Positions 1 through 5,343 of a stretch of 5,393 nucleotides of DNA are shown here, one piece after another. A program made the position numbers and the translations under genes. A model generated the notes under the pieces. The model saw only the letters and a list, made by a program, of their open reading frames with translations. It was not told the DNA's origin and ran no database searches. Each line of letters begins with the position of its first letter. Within the stretch, counting starts at the first letter, position 1. This stretch comes from an uncultured Porphyromonadaceae bacterium (GTDB taxonomy: Bacteria; Bacteroidota; Bacteroidia; Bacteroidales; CAMTPD01), in NCBI GenBank assembly GCA_947074265.1, contig CAMTPD010000149.1, forward strand, positions 1 through 5,393. Reading direction: 5' to 3'.

Positions 1-59
1 AAGACGGCATACGAGATTCTCCGTAGTGACTTGAGGTCAGACGTGTGCTCTTCCGATCT
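1..59. other. Illumina P7-side adapter (artefact, not genomic)
   Basis: The first 17 bases match the inner part of the P7 flow-cell sequence. Positions 18-25 sit where the i7 index belongs, and 26-59 match the multiplexing read-2 primer site ending in GCTCTTCCGATCT. From memory of the adapter there are two mismatches in the primer part, at 32 (T for G) and 36 (G for T). The index is one base away from a TruSeq HT i7 index as I recall it (D702). Genomic sequence starts at about position 60. This stretch should be masked before any homology search or promoter analysis. Confidence 0.97.
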
Positions 60-72
60 AAAAGAATACAAT

Positions 73-125
73 AATCCCTGTTTGTGTTTGTCATAGTACA
101 ACACAGACAGGGATTTTATTTTTCT
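73..125 (+). terminator. Intrinsic terminator of an off-window + strand gene
   Basis: AATCCCTG-type arm at 73-88 pairs with 100-115, giving about 16 base pairs with one T-G wobble and an 11-base loop. It is followed at once by a T-rich run (114-123, TTTTATTTTT as read from the stem end). The hairpin plus U-tract reads correctly only on the + strand, so the gene it ends lies left of the insert. No coding sequence of that gene can be recognised in the dozen bases before the stem. Confidence 0.75.
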
Positions 126-150
126 GGAGAATCGATCTTGTCTTAAGGGG

Positions 151-193
151 TAAAAAAAGAACTCCTGTCGGTTTATCGCAAGCCAACAGGAGT
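151..193 (-). terminator. Intrinsic terminator for a - strand transcript
   Basis: ACTCCTGT (161-168) pairs perfectly with ACAGGAGT (186-193). After a C-A mismatch the stem continues as GGTTT (170-174) with AAGCC (180-184, one T-G wobble), closing a five-base loop at 175-179. On the - strand the hairpin is followed by TCTTTTTTTA (160-151), a classic U-tract; on the + strand nothing T-rich follows. It therefore ends transcription coming from the right. The nearest - strand gene, dus, stops about 880 bases away, so this terminates either a long dus 3' untranslated region or an unrecognised RNA in 194-1027. Confidence 0.75.
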
Positions 194-543
194 AGAGTGA
201 TGTGTTATGTGTCTTTACGAGTAACTCTAAATCTTGAGTTCTTCTATTACAAAGAAATGAAGAATATTGCTCATAAAAAACAGATTTAAGTGTTTCCCAC
301 TTATTTATTTTTCCTTTTGCGAGTATTGGCTTAATTTTAAGGTAAATGCTTCGTTTGAAAACTCTATTGTCTAAATTTATGTGACGTGTAAATGTGTTTG
401 ATATTGCTAGATATAGAAAGTATGATCTTGCGAAACAAGATGAAGCTATTTTATACACTAAGTAGTGATGCTAAATACATTACCAATTGTTTGCGCTATA
501 CTGATGTATGCTGCTAGATAGAAGTAAGCGACGTTTTTCCAAG

Positions 544-570
544 AACCTAATAAGGTTTGTCTGTAAACCT
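544..570. repeat. Overlapping alternative hairpins AACCT / AGGTTT / AAACCT
   Basis: AACCT (544-548) can pair with AGGTT (553-557) over a four-base loop. The same AGGTTT (553-558) can pair instead with AAACCT (565-570) over a six-base loop. The two stems exclude each other. A wider AAGTAAG (about 523-529) with CTTACTT (591-597) pairing could enclose both. All stems are short and the region is AT-rich, so chance is a real alternative. No adjacent coding start makes this an obvious attenuator. Confidence 0.4.
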
Positions 571-687
571 AGTTTGCTTTTTAGAAGAACCTTACTTGCT
601 TTCTTTTATCAAGAACTAGGGTATGGGGGAGCAGTTTTTCGCTAAAAGTATTGACGAATAGTAGCGAACTGTGATAAGCATATTTGT

Positions 688-721
688 CTTCGTTGAAAAC
701 TATTTTTCGTTTTCAACGAAG
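688..721. repeat. 13-bp perfect inverted repeat, 8-base loop
   Basis: CTTCGTTGAAAAC at 688-700 is exactly complementary to GTTTTCAACGAAG at 709-721, with TATTTTTC between. On the + strand the stem is followed by CGAGCTTTTACTTTTC, a broken T-rich stretch, so a weak + strand terminator is possible. No + strand gene precedes it in the window. The GTTTTCA/TGAAAAC core recurs at 754-768. Confidence 0.7.
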
Positions 722-753
722 CGAGCTTTTACTTTTCACGAGAATTGAAAATC

Positions 754-768
754 GTTTTCATTGAAAAC
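754..768. repeat. Palindrome GTTTTCA-T-TGAAAAC
   Basis: A perfect 7-base inverted repeat around a single central T, sharing its arm sequence with the larger inverted repeat at 688-721. It is preceded by GAAAATCGTTTTC (747-759), another overlapping symmetrical unit. With essentially no loop it cannot form an RNA hairpin, so it reads more like a protein-binding palindrome than a structural element. No binding protein can be named. Confidence 0.5.
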
Positions 769-893
769 AATGCATGCTTTGGTCATTTTACGGAAGGTTT
801 GTTTTGCTGAGAATGCAGCAATTGCGACTCATTGTACAGCTGATCGCGTTTGGTTTACTGAGCGAGCGTTGAGGTTTTTCAGTTTGGTTATAG

Positions 894-941
894 ATCGAGA
901 ATTACGAGTGCAAATAGATCATCAATAAATCAGTTCTCGAT
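894..941. repeat. 8-bp inverted repeat ATCGAGAA / TTCTCGAT
   Basis: ATCGAGAA at 894-901 and TTCTCGAT at 934-941 are perfectly complementary across a 32-base interval. No T-tract follows on either strand that would make it a terminator. It may be a structural element of an RNA crossing this region, or chance. Confidence 0.4.
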
Positions 942-1027
942 GAAGTATAATTCTTTGTGTGAGCGAATAGTGTCTATCTGTAGCAAAAGGTAAGTTCAAT
1001 ATGTTGCGATTCTATTCGTATTATAAG

Positions 1028-1070
1028 GCTATTCGACTAGTTTTTTTGCTCATAGACTAGTCGAATAAGC
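1028..1070 (-). terminator. Long hairpin directly after dus; probable atypical terminator
   Basis: TATTCGACTAGT (1030-1041) pairs perfectly with ACTAGTCGAATA (1056-1067), enclosing a 14-base loop. With A1068 bulged, two more G-C pairs (1028-1029 with 1069-1070) extend the stem. It begins four bases past the dus stop codon, the usual place for a terminator. On the - strand, however, the bases after it (GGCCTTATAATACG-like) hold no U-run; the homopolymer lies in the loop instead. It may stabilise a 3' end or work poorly, letting transcription continue to the terminator at 151-193. Confidence 0.5.
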
Positions 1071-1074
1071 ACGA

Positions 1075-2049
1075 TTACTCAAAATCTTCGGCAGAAATGG
1101 TTTCTAAAACTTCACCCGATAACTTTAAGTATTCAGAGAGAGATTTACACTTAGCTATCCTCTTTTTGCTCTTCTTTTCGAGCTCGGGAGCAAGGTATTC
1201 CCAGAATAATTGCATCTTTTGTAAGGTGTGATGGTCGCATTGCAAAAGTGTGCTGTATTGCTCGAATAGCATGGAATGAAACTGTGACATCATTTCAGCT
1301 ACCGGTAACGTTTGCAATGAGATTTGCTTTTTATACAAAAGAGATAGAAATGGATTTTGCAAGATGCCTCTGCCTATGTAGATGCCGGTAAGCGTCGGAT
1401 ATGCTGTTTGTATCCGATGGATGTCATTCACAGTACATACATCTCCATTGAAGTGGAGCGGTTTCTTACATCCTTGAGCAAAAGCAGAAAAAGCATCCAT
1501 CTGTACGTTGCCTTTGTACTGTTGTTTTCCGGTGCGTGCATGCACTGCGACATCGGTCAAGCATGAGCTGTTGATCATATCGAGCAATTCCATACATTCA
1601 TTTGTATCTTCCCATCCAAGTCGCATCTTGAGTGAAAATTTAATTTCAGGGTAACTGCCGGCAGCATTTAACAGCGCAGCTACTTCGTCGGGATGAGGAA
1701 GCAACCCAGATCCTTTATGCTTTTTTGCAATCATCGGAAAGGGACATCCCATGTTTATATCAGCTTCGTGGTATCCCAATGATAAGAACTTCTCGGTAAT
1801 AAGAGACAGCTCGTCGGCATTCGACGCAATCAACTGAGGAACGAAGTGTGGAGCGGTATTGCGCTCGGGAAGTATGTCGCGAATATCTTTGTTTCGAAAA
1901 GGACTTTCAGCACCTTGCTTGTTTTCTATGCGTACAAACGGCGAAAAGTAAGTATCAATACCTTCGAAGCAAGCTGCGTGAGCATTGCGATATATCGCCT
2001 CTGTATAGCCTTGTAATGGAGACAAGCTTAACTTAAAAGAAGAAGTCAT
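1075..2049 (-). CDS. dus: tRNA-dihydrouridine synthase family protein
   Basis: FMN-dependent reductase that uses NADPH to convert specific uridines to dihydrouridine in tRNA; cytosolic. The 324-residue protein has the usual Dus landmarks in order: an N-terminal LSPLQGYTE segment (8-17) in place of the common APM.G.TD, NMGCP (99-103) with the catalytic Cys102, KMR (141-143), VHART (169-173), NGD (201-203) and IGRG (225-228) for phosphate binding of FMN, then a C-terminal helical tail. The open frame extends 17 codons further upstream, but that extension contains a TATCTTTG promoter element (2083-2076). The conserved barrel begins right after the ATG at 2047-2049, so this start is preferred. 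There is no Shine-Dalgarno sequence, as usual in Bacteroidota. The gene is divergent from gmd, with no functional link to it. Which uridine position is modified cannot be told (DusA, DusB or DusC specificity). Confidence 0.93.
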   Translation of the reverse strand: MTSSFKLSLSPLQGYTEAIYRNAHAACFEGIDTYFSPFVRIENKQGAESPFRNKDIRDILPERNTAPHFVPQLIASNADELSLITEKFLSLGYHEADINMGCPFPMIAKKHKGSGLLPHPDEVAALLNAAGSYPEIKFSLKMRLGWEDTNECMELLDMINSSCLTDVAVHARTGKQQYKGNVQMDAFSAFAQGCKKPLHFNGDVCTVNDIHRIQTAYPTLTGIYIGRGILQNPFLSLLYKKQISLQTLPVAEMMSQFHSMLFEQYSTLLQCDHHTLQKMQLFWEYLAPELEKKSKKRIAKCKSLSEYLKLSGEVLETISAEDFE

Positions 2050-2075
2050 CAATTGTAAATCTTTAGTTTTGCCTA

Positions 2076-2083
2076 CAAAGATA
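2076..2083 (-). promoter_or_regulatory. Candidate -7 promoter element of dus
   Basis: On the - strand this reads TATCTTTG, a perfect match to the Bacteroidetes -7 consensus TAnnTTTG. It would start transcription roughly 20 bases before the ATG at 2047-2049. No convincing TTTG -33 box lies 19-20 bases upstream (AGAG on the + strand there), so the call rests on the -7 element and its position. It also argues against the longer dus start at 2100. Confidence 0.45.
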
Positions 2084-2136
2084 GCATAAATAAGGTGCAA
2101 GCAGAGCGAATGAGAACAAGAGGTTTGTTGCTTTGT

Positions 2137-2167
2137 TTTGACAGTATAATCGTTATTTGTATTTTTA
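2137..2167 (+). promoter_or_regulatory. Candidate promoter of the gmd-fcl operon
   Basis: TTTG at 2137-2140 (-33 box) is followed after exactly 19 bases by TATTTTTA at 2160-2167, which matches TAnnTTTG except for the last base. The spacing is that known for Bacteroides promoters. Transcription would begin near 2172-2174, giving a leader of about 75 bases before the gmd ATG. An 8-base inverted repeat, ATTTTTAT/ATAAAAAT (2161-2168 and 2177-2184), covers the -7 box and start site and could be an operator, though its pure A/T content makes chance likely. Confidence 0.4.
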
Positions 2168-2246
2168 TCGAATTAAATAAAAATTAGACTCGCACAATAG
2201 ACATGTGAGGGTCGTTGCGTATATAAAAAACATCAACTCTAATAAT

Positions 2247-3401
2247 ATGAAAAAGAAAGTCGCGTTGATTACAGGAGTAACCGGGCAAGATGGTGCTTAT
2301 CTGGCCGAATACTTACTAAAACTCGGTTATGTAGTACATGGATTAAAACGTAGAAGTTCGCTTTTTAATACCGATCGTATCGATCACTTGTATCAAGATC
2401 CGCATGAAGACGGTCGTCGCTTTATTTTGCATTACGGAGACCTTACCGATTCGATGAACCTTACACGAATCATTCAGGAAGTGCAACCCGATGAGATATA
2501 CAACTTAGCGGCAATGAGTCATGTGAAGGTGAGCTTCGATACACCCGAATACACTGCCAATGCCGATGGTATCGGAACATTGCGTATTCTGGAAGCGGTA
2601 CGTTTGCTAGGCCTTACAGAGAAGACGCGTATTTATCAGGCTTCTACATCAGAGTTGTATGGTTTGGTACAAGAGGTGCCTCAGCGCGAAACAACACCTT
2701 TTTATCCGCGTTCTCCTTATGCAGTAGCTAAATTATACGCATATTGGATCACGGTAAATTATCGCGAGGCTTATGGAATGCATGCAAGTAATGGTATTCT
2801 TTTCAATCATGAATCTCCGTTGCGTGGCGAGACCTTCGTGACACGTAAGATTACTCGAGCTGTGAGTAAGATTGTGATGGCTATGCAAGATTGTTTGTTT
2901 TTAGGAAACTTGTCGGCCATGCGCGATTGGGGGCATGCAAAAGATTACGTACGTGCAATGCATGCAATTTTGCAGCAAGACGAACCTTCGGACTATGTGA
3001 TTGCTACCGGTGTTACCACTACTGTGCGTGACTTTGTAATGCTTTCGTTTGCAGAGGTTGGTGTTACGGTTTCGTTCAAAGGTGATGGAGTTGACGAAAA
3101 AGGATATATAACTGCCATTGATGAGCATAAGTTGATCAAAGAAGTTGGTGCAGAGTTTGTTTCTACAGTGAAAAATTTGCTTGGTAAAAGTGTTGTTGAA
3201 GTTGATCCCGCTTATTTTCGTCCTACAGAAGTGGAGTTGCTTATTGGCGATGCTACTAAATCACAGGAAGTATTAGGCTGGATTCCTGAGTATTCTTTAA
3301 AAGAACTTGTGGCTGATATGATGAAACACGATGTGAAGCTGATGAAGAAAGAAGAATACTTGAAGCGTGGCGGTTATAAAACTCTAAACTATTTTGAATA
3401 A
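2247..3401 (+). CDS. gmd: GDP-mannose 4,6-dehydratase
   Basis: Converts GDP-D-mannose to GDP-4-keto-6-deoxy-D-mannose with bound NADP+, the first committed step to GDP-L-fucose; cytosolic. The protein of 384 residues is a short-chain dehydrogenase/reductase of the extended type. GVTGQDG (10-16) is the nucleotide-binding glycine motif. NLAAMSHV (86-93) is the family's NLAA.SHV segment. STSELYG (133-139) provides catalytic Thr134 and Glu136, and [10 protein letters not shown] (153-162) provides Tyr158 and Lys162. [15 protein letters not shown] (187-201) and YFRPTEVE (323-330) form the GDP-mannose site. Length is close to the E. coli enzyme (about 373), the extra residues falling near 290-315. 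The open frame could begin at a GTG at 2205, but family proteins start just before KKVALITG, so the ATG at 2247 is chosen. Its stop overlaps the fcl start by one base. The product could alternatively feed GDP-rhamnose or GDP-perosamine synthesis, but the adjacent fcl points to fucose. Confidence 0.97.
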   Translation: MKKKVALITGVTGQDGAYLAEYLLKLGYVVHGLKRRSSLFNTDRIDHLYQDPHEDGRRFILHYGDLTDSMNLTRIIQEVQPDEIYNLAAMSHVKVSFDTPEYTANADGIGTLRILEAVRLLGLTEKTRIYQASTSELYGLVQEVPQRETTPFYPRSPYAVAKLYAYWITVNYREAYGMHASNGILFNHESPLRGETFVTRKITRAVSKIVMAMQDCLFLGNLSAMRDWGHAKDYVRAMHAILQQDEPSDYVIATGVTTTVRDFVMLSFAEVGVTVSFKGDGVDEKGYITAIDEHKLIKEVGAEFVSTVKNLLGKSVVEVDPAYFRPTEVELLIGDATKSQEVLGWIPEYSLKELVADMMKHDVKLMKKEEYLKRGGYKTLNYFE

Positions 3402-4519
3402 TGGCAATTGCAAAAGATGCTGAGATATACGTAGCAGGCCATCGTGGTTTAGTTGGGTCTGCTATTTGGTCAAACCTTCATACCAAGGGTTACTCTAACC
3501 TGATAGGTCGTTCGTCTGCCGATCTTGATTTGCGTAATATGCTAGAGGTTGATGCTTTCTTTGAGCAAGAGAAACCCGAATATGTATTTCTCGCCGCAGC
3601 AAAAGTGGGAGGTATTGTGGCAAATAATCGGTATCGTGCCGATTTTATTGTGGATAACTTAGCCATTCAAAATAACGTAATATCATGTGCCTTTAAGCAT
3701 GGTGTAAAGAAGCTTTTATTCCTAGGTAGCACGTGTATTTATCCTCGAGATTGTGCTCAGCCGATGAAAGAGAGTGAGCTACTTACCGGTGTGCTTGAAT
3801 ATACGAATGAGCCTTATGCTATTGCAAAAATAGCGGGCTTGAAAATGTGTGAAAGTTATAACCTGCAATATGGTACGAACTTTATATCTGTGATGCCTAC
3901 GAATCTTTACGGGCCGAATGATAATTTTGATCTCGAACGAAGTCATGTATTGCCGGCTTTGATTCGTAAGATTGTTTTGTCTGATGCCTTGCACAAAGGT
4001 GATGACGCGTTTGTGCGTAAAGACCTCGATGCGCGACCTATCGAAGGTGTATCGGGGAATGCTTCTCTTGAAGAGATGAAAGCTATTTTGTCGAAATATG
4101 GTGTTGAGGCGGGTAGAGTCGAGATCTGGGGAACCGGAACTCCGCTACGCGAGTTTTTGTGGAGCGAAGAAATGGCCGATGCTTGTGTACACATCATGGA
4201 GAAAGTTGACTTCTCGGATATTGTGGCTGTTGAGGCGGGTAAGAAGATTGTAGCCTCTGAATATAGTTCGCATCAGATACGTAATACGCATATTAATATT
4301 GGTACCGGAAAGGAAATCAGTATTGGAGAGTTGGCTGCATTGATTGCTCAGAAAATCAATTATGGCGGAAAGCTTCACTTTGATGCCTCTAAACCAGATG
4401 GAACCATGCGAAAACTAACGGATGTTACTAAATTGCATCAATTAGGATGGCAGCATCAAATAGAGATTGGAGAAGGTATTGATAAGATGTTGGCTTGGTA
4501 TTATGACTCGGTTAAATAA
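3401..4519 (+). CDS. fcl: GDP-L-fucose synthase (epimerase/reductase)
   Basis: Bifunctional NADPH-dependent 3,5-epimerase and 4-reductase that turns GDP-4-keto-6-deoxymannose into GDP-L-fucose; also called wcaG. Visible motifs are AGHRGLVGSA (12-21, cofactor binding), AAAKVGGIVANN (65-76), GSTCIYP (109-115), NEPYAIAK (136-143), MPTNLYGPNDNF (165-176), SHVLPAL (181-187) and FDASKPDGTMRKL (327-339). Relative to the E. coli enzyme, the catalytic Ser110, Cys112, Tyr139, Lys143 and His182 all sit at a constant offset of +3, so the active site is complete. The protein is 372 residues against about 321 in E. coli. Most of the excess is roughly 38 residues between His182 and WGTGTP (243-248), plus about 14 residues near 270-293; I associate such insertions with Bacteroidetes homologues. 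The ATG is formed with the gmd stop (TAATG), implying translational coupling and a two-gene operon ended by the hairpin at 4531-4583. Confidence 0.97.
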   Translation: MAIAKDAEIYVAGHRGLVGSAIWSNLHTKGYSNLIGRSSADLDLRNMLEVDAFFEQEKPEYVFLAAAKVGGIVANNRYRADFIVDNLAIQNNVISCAFKHGVKKLLFLGSTCIYPRDCAQPMKESELLTGVLEYTNEPYAIAKIAGLKMCESYNLQYGTNFISVMPTNLYGPNDNFDLERSHVLPALIRKIVLSDALHKGDDAFVRKDLDARPIEGVSGNASLEEMKAILSKYGVEAGRVEIWGTGTPLREFLWSEEMADACVHIMEKVDFSDIVAVEAGKKIVASEYSSHQIRNTHINIGTGKEISIGELAALIAQKINYGGKLHFDASKPDGTMRKLTDVTKLHQLGWQHQIEIGEGIDKMLAWYYDSVK

Positions 4520-4530
4520 CTGATTTTAGT

Positions 4531-4590
4531 AAGCGAAACGCAGAAAGAGTGTGGTAAATACATACTCTCTCTGCGTTTCGTTTATGTTTT
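4531..4590. terminator. Strong hairpin shared by convergent fcl and mutarotase genes
   Basis: The arm 4534-4553 (starting CGAAACGCAG) pairs with 4561-4580 over a seven-base loop, giving about 20 pairs with one A-C mismatch (4545/4569) and one G-T wobble. A-T pairs at 4531-4532 with 4582-4583 lengthen it. On the + strand it is followed by TTTATGTTTT, a broken U-tract, so it best fits fcl. On the - strand ACTAAAATCA follows and the U-run is poor. The 69-base gap between two converging stop codons is almost wholly occupied by the stem, suggesting use in both directions. Confidence 0.7.
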
Positions 4591-4921
4591 AATCTAAAGT
4601 GAAGATTTGTTTCATCATAATCCATCGCTCTGCCGAAGTGCTTTCCGGAGATGCATCTTGAAATTTTGCCATGTATGTTTCCCATTCTTGCTGACGTGGA
4701 AGGGTGGATAAACGTGCCATGTCTCGATCCCAATCGAAGTCGTCTATGGTATCAACAACCATAAAAAGAGTGTTTTCGTGTATGTATATATCCATATTGA
4801 TGATCCCAACTTCTTTTATGCTGGCTTTGATCTCGGGCCATACGTGCTGATGTTCTGCAATGTATTGATCAATCAATTCTTTGTTGTCTCTTAATTTTAG
4901 AGTTTGACAATATCTTTTCAT
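4589..4921 (-). CDS. rhaM: L-rhamnose mutarotase family protein (6-deoxyhexose anomerase)
   Basis: Small dimeric cytosolic enzyme of the RhaM/YiiL family (COG3254), an alpha+beta-barrel fold that speeds interconversion of alpha and beta anomers of a free sugar. The protein is 110 residues against about 104 for E. coli RhaM. The active-site segment QYIAEHQHVWPE (19-30) supplies Tyr20 and His24, matching E. coli Tyr18 and His22, with the conserved WPE at 28-30. The INMDIYI strand (41-47) and TLFMVVD strand (51-57) follow, then W80 and the C-terminal MMKQIFTLD. Members of this family are also known as L-fucose mutarotases. Placement next to gmd, fcl and manC makes fucose a plausible substrate, but rhamnose cannot be excluded and the symbol is provisional. 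It is convergent with fcl and divergent from manC, so it is transcribed alone. Such an enzyme serves sugar uptake or salvage, not nucleotide-sugar synthesis. Confidence 0.88.
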   Translation of the reverse strand: MKRYCQTLKLRDNKELIDQYIAEHQHVWPEIKASIKEVGIINMDIYIHENTLFMVVDTIDDFDWDRDMARLSTLPRQQEWETYMAKFQDASPESTSAERWIMMKQIFTLD

Positions 4922-4979
4922 AGAATAATGAGTTAGATTTTATAGCGTGAAAATACTACTTTTTAATAAAATAGGCCGT

Positions 4980-4987
4980 TATATTTG
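4980..4987 (+). promoter_or_regulatory. Candidate -7 element upstream of manC
   Basis: TATATTTG is a perfect TAnnTTTG match about 100 bases before the manC ATG; the T-run at 4960-4964 is only a rough -33 counterpart. A second, closer candidate is TATTTTCG at 5054-5061 (one mismatch), which would leave a leader of about 20 bases, but no TTTG lies 19 bases before it. Either or both could drive manC. Confidence 0.35.
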
Positions 4988-4990
4988 TTT

Positions 4991-5000
4991 TTTGTACAAA
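4991..5000. promoter_or_regulatory. Palindrome TTTGTACAAA in the divergent promoter region
   Basis: A perfect 10-base palindrome between the mutarotase gene and manC. Its right half overlaps the candidate -7 box of the - strand promoter, and it lies just downstream of the + strand -7 candidate at 4980-4987. That is a suitable place for an operator serving both genes. The symmetry is short and partly follows from the TTTG/CAAA promoter words themselves, so this is tentative. Confidence 0.3.
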
Positions 5001-5026
5001 GCGAAAGGATAAAAGCTTCATTCAAA
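4997..5026 (-). promoter_or_regulatory. Candidate promoter of the mutarotase gene
   Basis: Read on the - strand: TTTG (5026-5023), 18 bases, then TCGCTTTG (5004-4997), which fits TAnnTTTG with one mismatch. The spacing is one base short of the usual 19-20. It would give a leader of about 65-70 bases before the ATG at 4919-4921. Confidence 0.3.
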
Positions 5027-5086
5027 AAACGAAAAAGAGTCGATTTCTTTTTGTATTTTCGTGATTTATTAAACTAAATATTATAT

Positions 5087-5343
5087 ATGAATCATCTTGT
5101 AATCATGGCCGGGGGAATAGGTAGTCGATTTTGGCCTATGAGTACCCCCGATAAACCTAAGCAATTTGTAGATGTACTTGGGACCGGCAGAACTTTGATT
5201 CAATTAACAGTAGACCGTTTCAAAAATATTTGTGCTCCGGAACAAATATGGATCGTTACGTCTAAAAACTATATAGAATGGATTCATCAGCAATTACCTG
5301 AGATTCCTCAGGAGAATATTCTGCTTGAACCATGCATGCGTAA
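5087..5343 (+). CDS. manC: Mannose-1-phosphate guanylyltransferase, 5' part only
   Basis: Makes GDP-mannose from mannose-1-phosphate and GTP, the substrate of the Gmd encoded upstream; cytosolic. Only the N-terminal 85 residues are present, from a family of about 350-360 residues (single-domain form) or about 470 (fused to phosphomannose isomerase), so which form this is cannot be told. The nucleotidyltransferase signature is clear: MAGGIGSRFWPMS (7-19) with Arg14 and KPKQF (23-27), then LIQLTVDRF (38-46) and the ENILLEP strand (77-82) leading into EPCMR. The open frame appears to run to a TAG at 5363-5365, but bases from 5344 on are adapter. The last codon is two genomic bases (AA) plus one adapter base. 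The family usually has RNTAP here, so the real residue is probably Asn. The gene has its own upstream region and is not continuous with gmd-fcl. Confidence 0.95.

Larger units (their letters stand above)
194..1027. other. Gene-free AT-rich region with clustered inverted repeats
   Basis: No reading frame of useful length on either strand resembles a protein, and no tRNA, tmRNA tag, RNase P signature or SRP-like core could be recognised by eye. What it does hold is several short inverted repeats. Besides those listed separately there are AACTC/GAGTT (223-240), TTCTTC/GAAGAA (239-264 area) and TTGCTG/CAGCAA (804-821). There is no perfect TAnnTTTG promoter element; the nearest on the + strand is TTCGTTTG at 350-357, with no well-placed -33 box. 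It may be a non-coding RNA gene, a long 3' untranslated region of dus, or a decayed gene; the sequence alone does not decide. Confidence 0.6.

Noticed and set aside
1001..1060. Short + strand frame of 19 codons (ATG TTG CGA ... TAG)
   Set aside because: It is too short to judge, has no recognisable motif, and overlaps the 1028-1070 hairpin; nothing supports translation.
2050..2100. Upstream extension of dus by 17 codons
   Set aside because: It precedes the conserved barrel start and contains the candidate promoter TATCTTTG, so it is probably untranslated.
2138..2150. TTGACA followed by TATAAT, the perfect sigma-70 -35 and -10 words
   Set aside because: They are separated by one base instead of about 17, so they cannot work together as a sigma-70 promoter. 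The gene context is Bacteroidota, which use TTTG/TAnnTTTG elements.
2205..2246. GTG-initiated 14-codon extension of gmd
   Set aside because: Family members begin just before KKVALITG; an ATG is present at exactly that place and the extension looks like leader sequence.
3779..4378. Antisense reading frames of 71-84 codons inside fcl, and similar ones inside gmd, dus and the mutarotase gene
   Set aside because: They lie wholly within well-supported genes, show no family motifs, and are expected by-products of codon bias on the opposite strand.
60..5343. CRISPR array, transposon ends, tRNA or rRNA genes, capsule-type invertible promoter
   Set aside because: No regularly spaced direct repeats, transposase or terminal repeats, cloverleaf or rRNA-like sequence was seen. 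The inverted repeats present are too close together to flank an invertible promoter segment.
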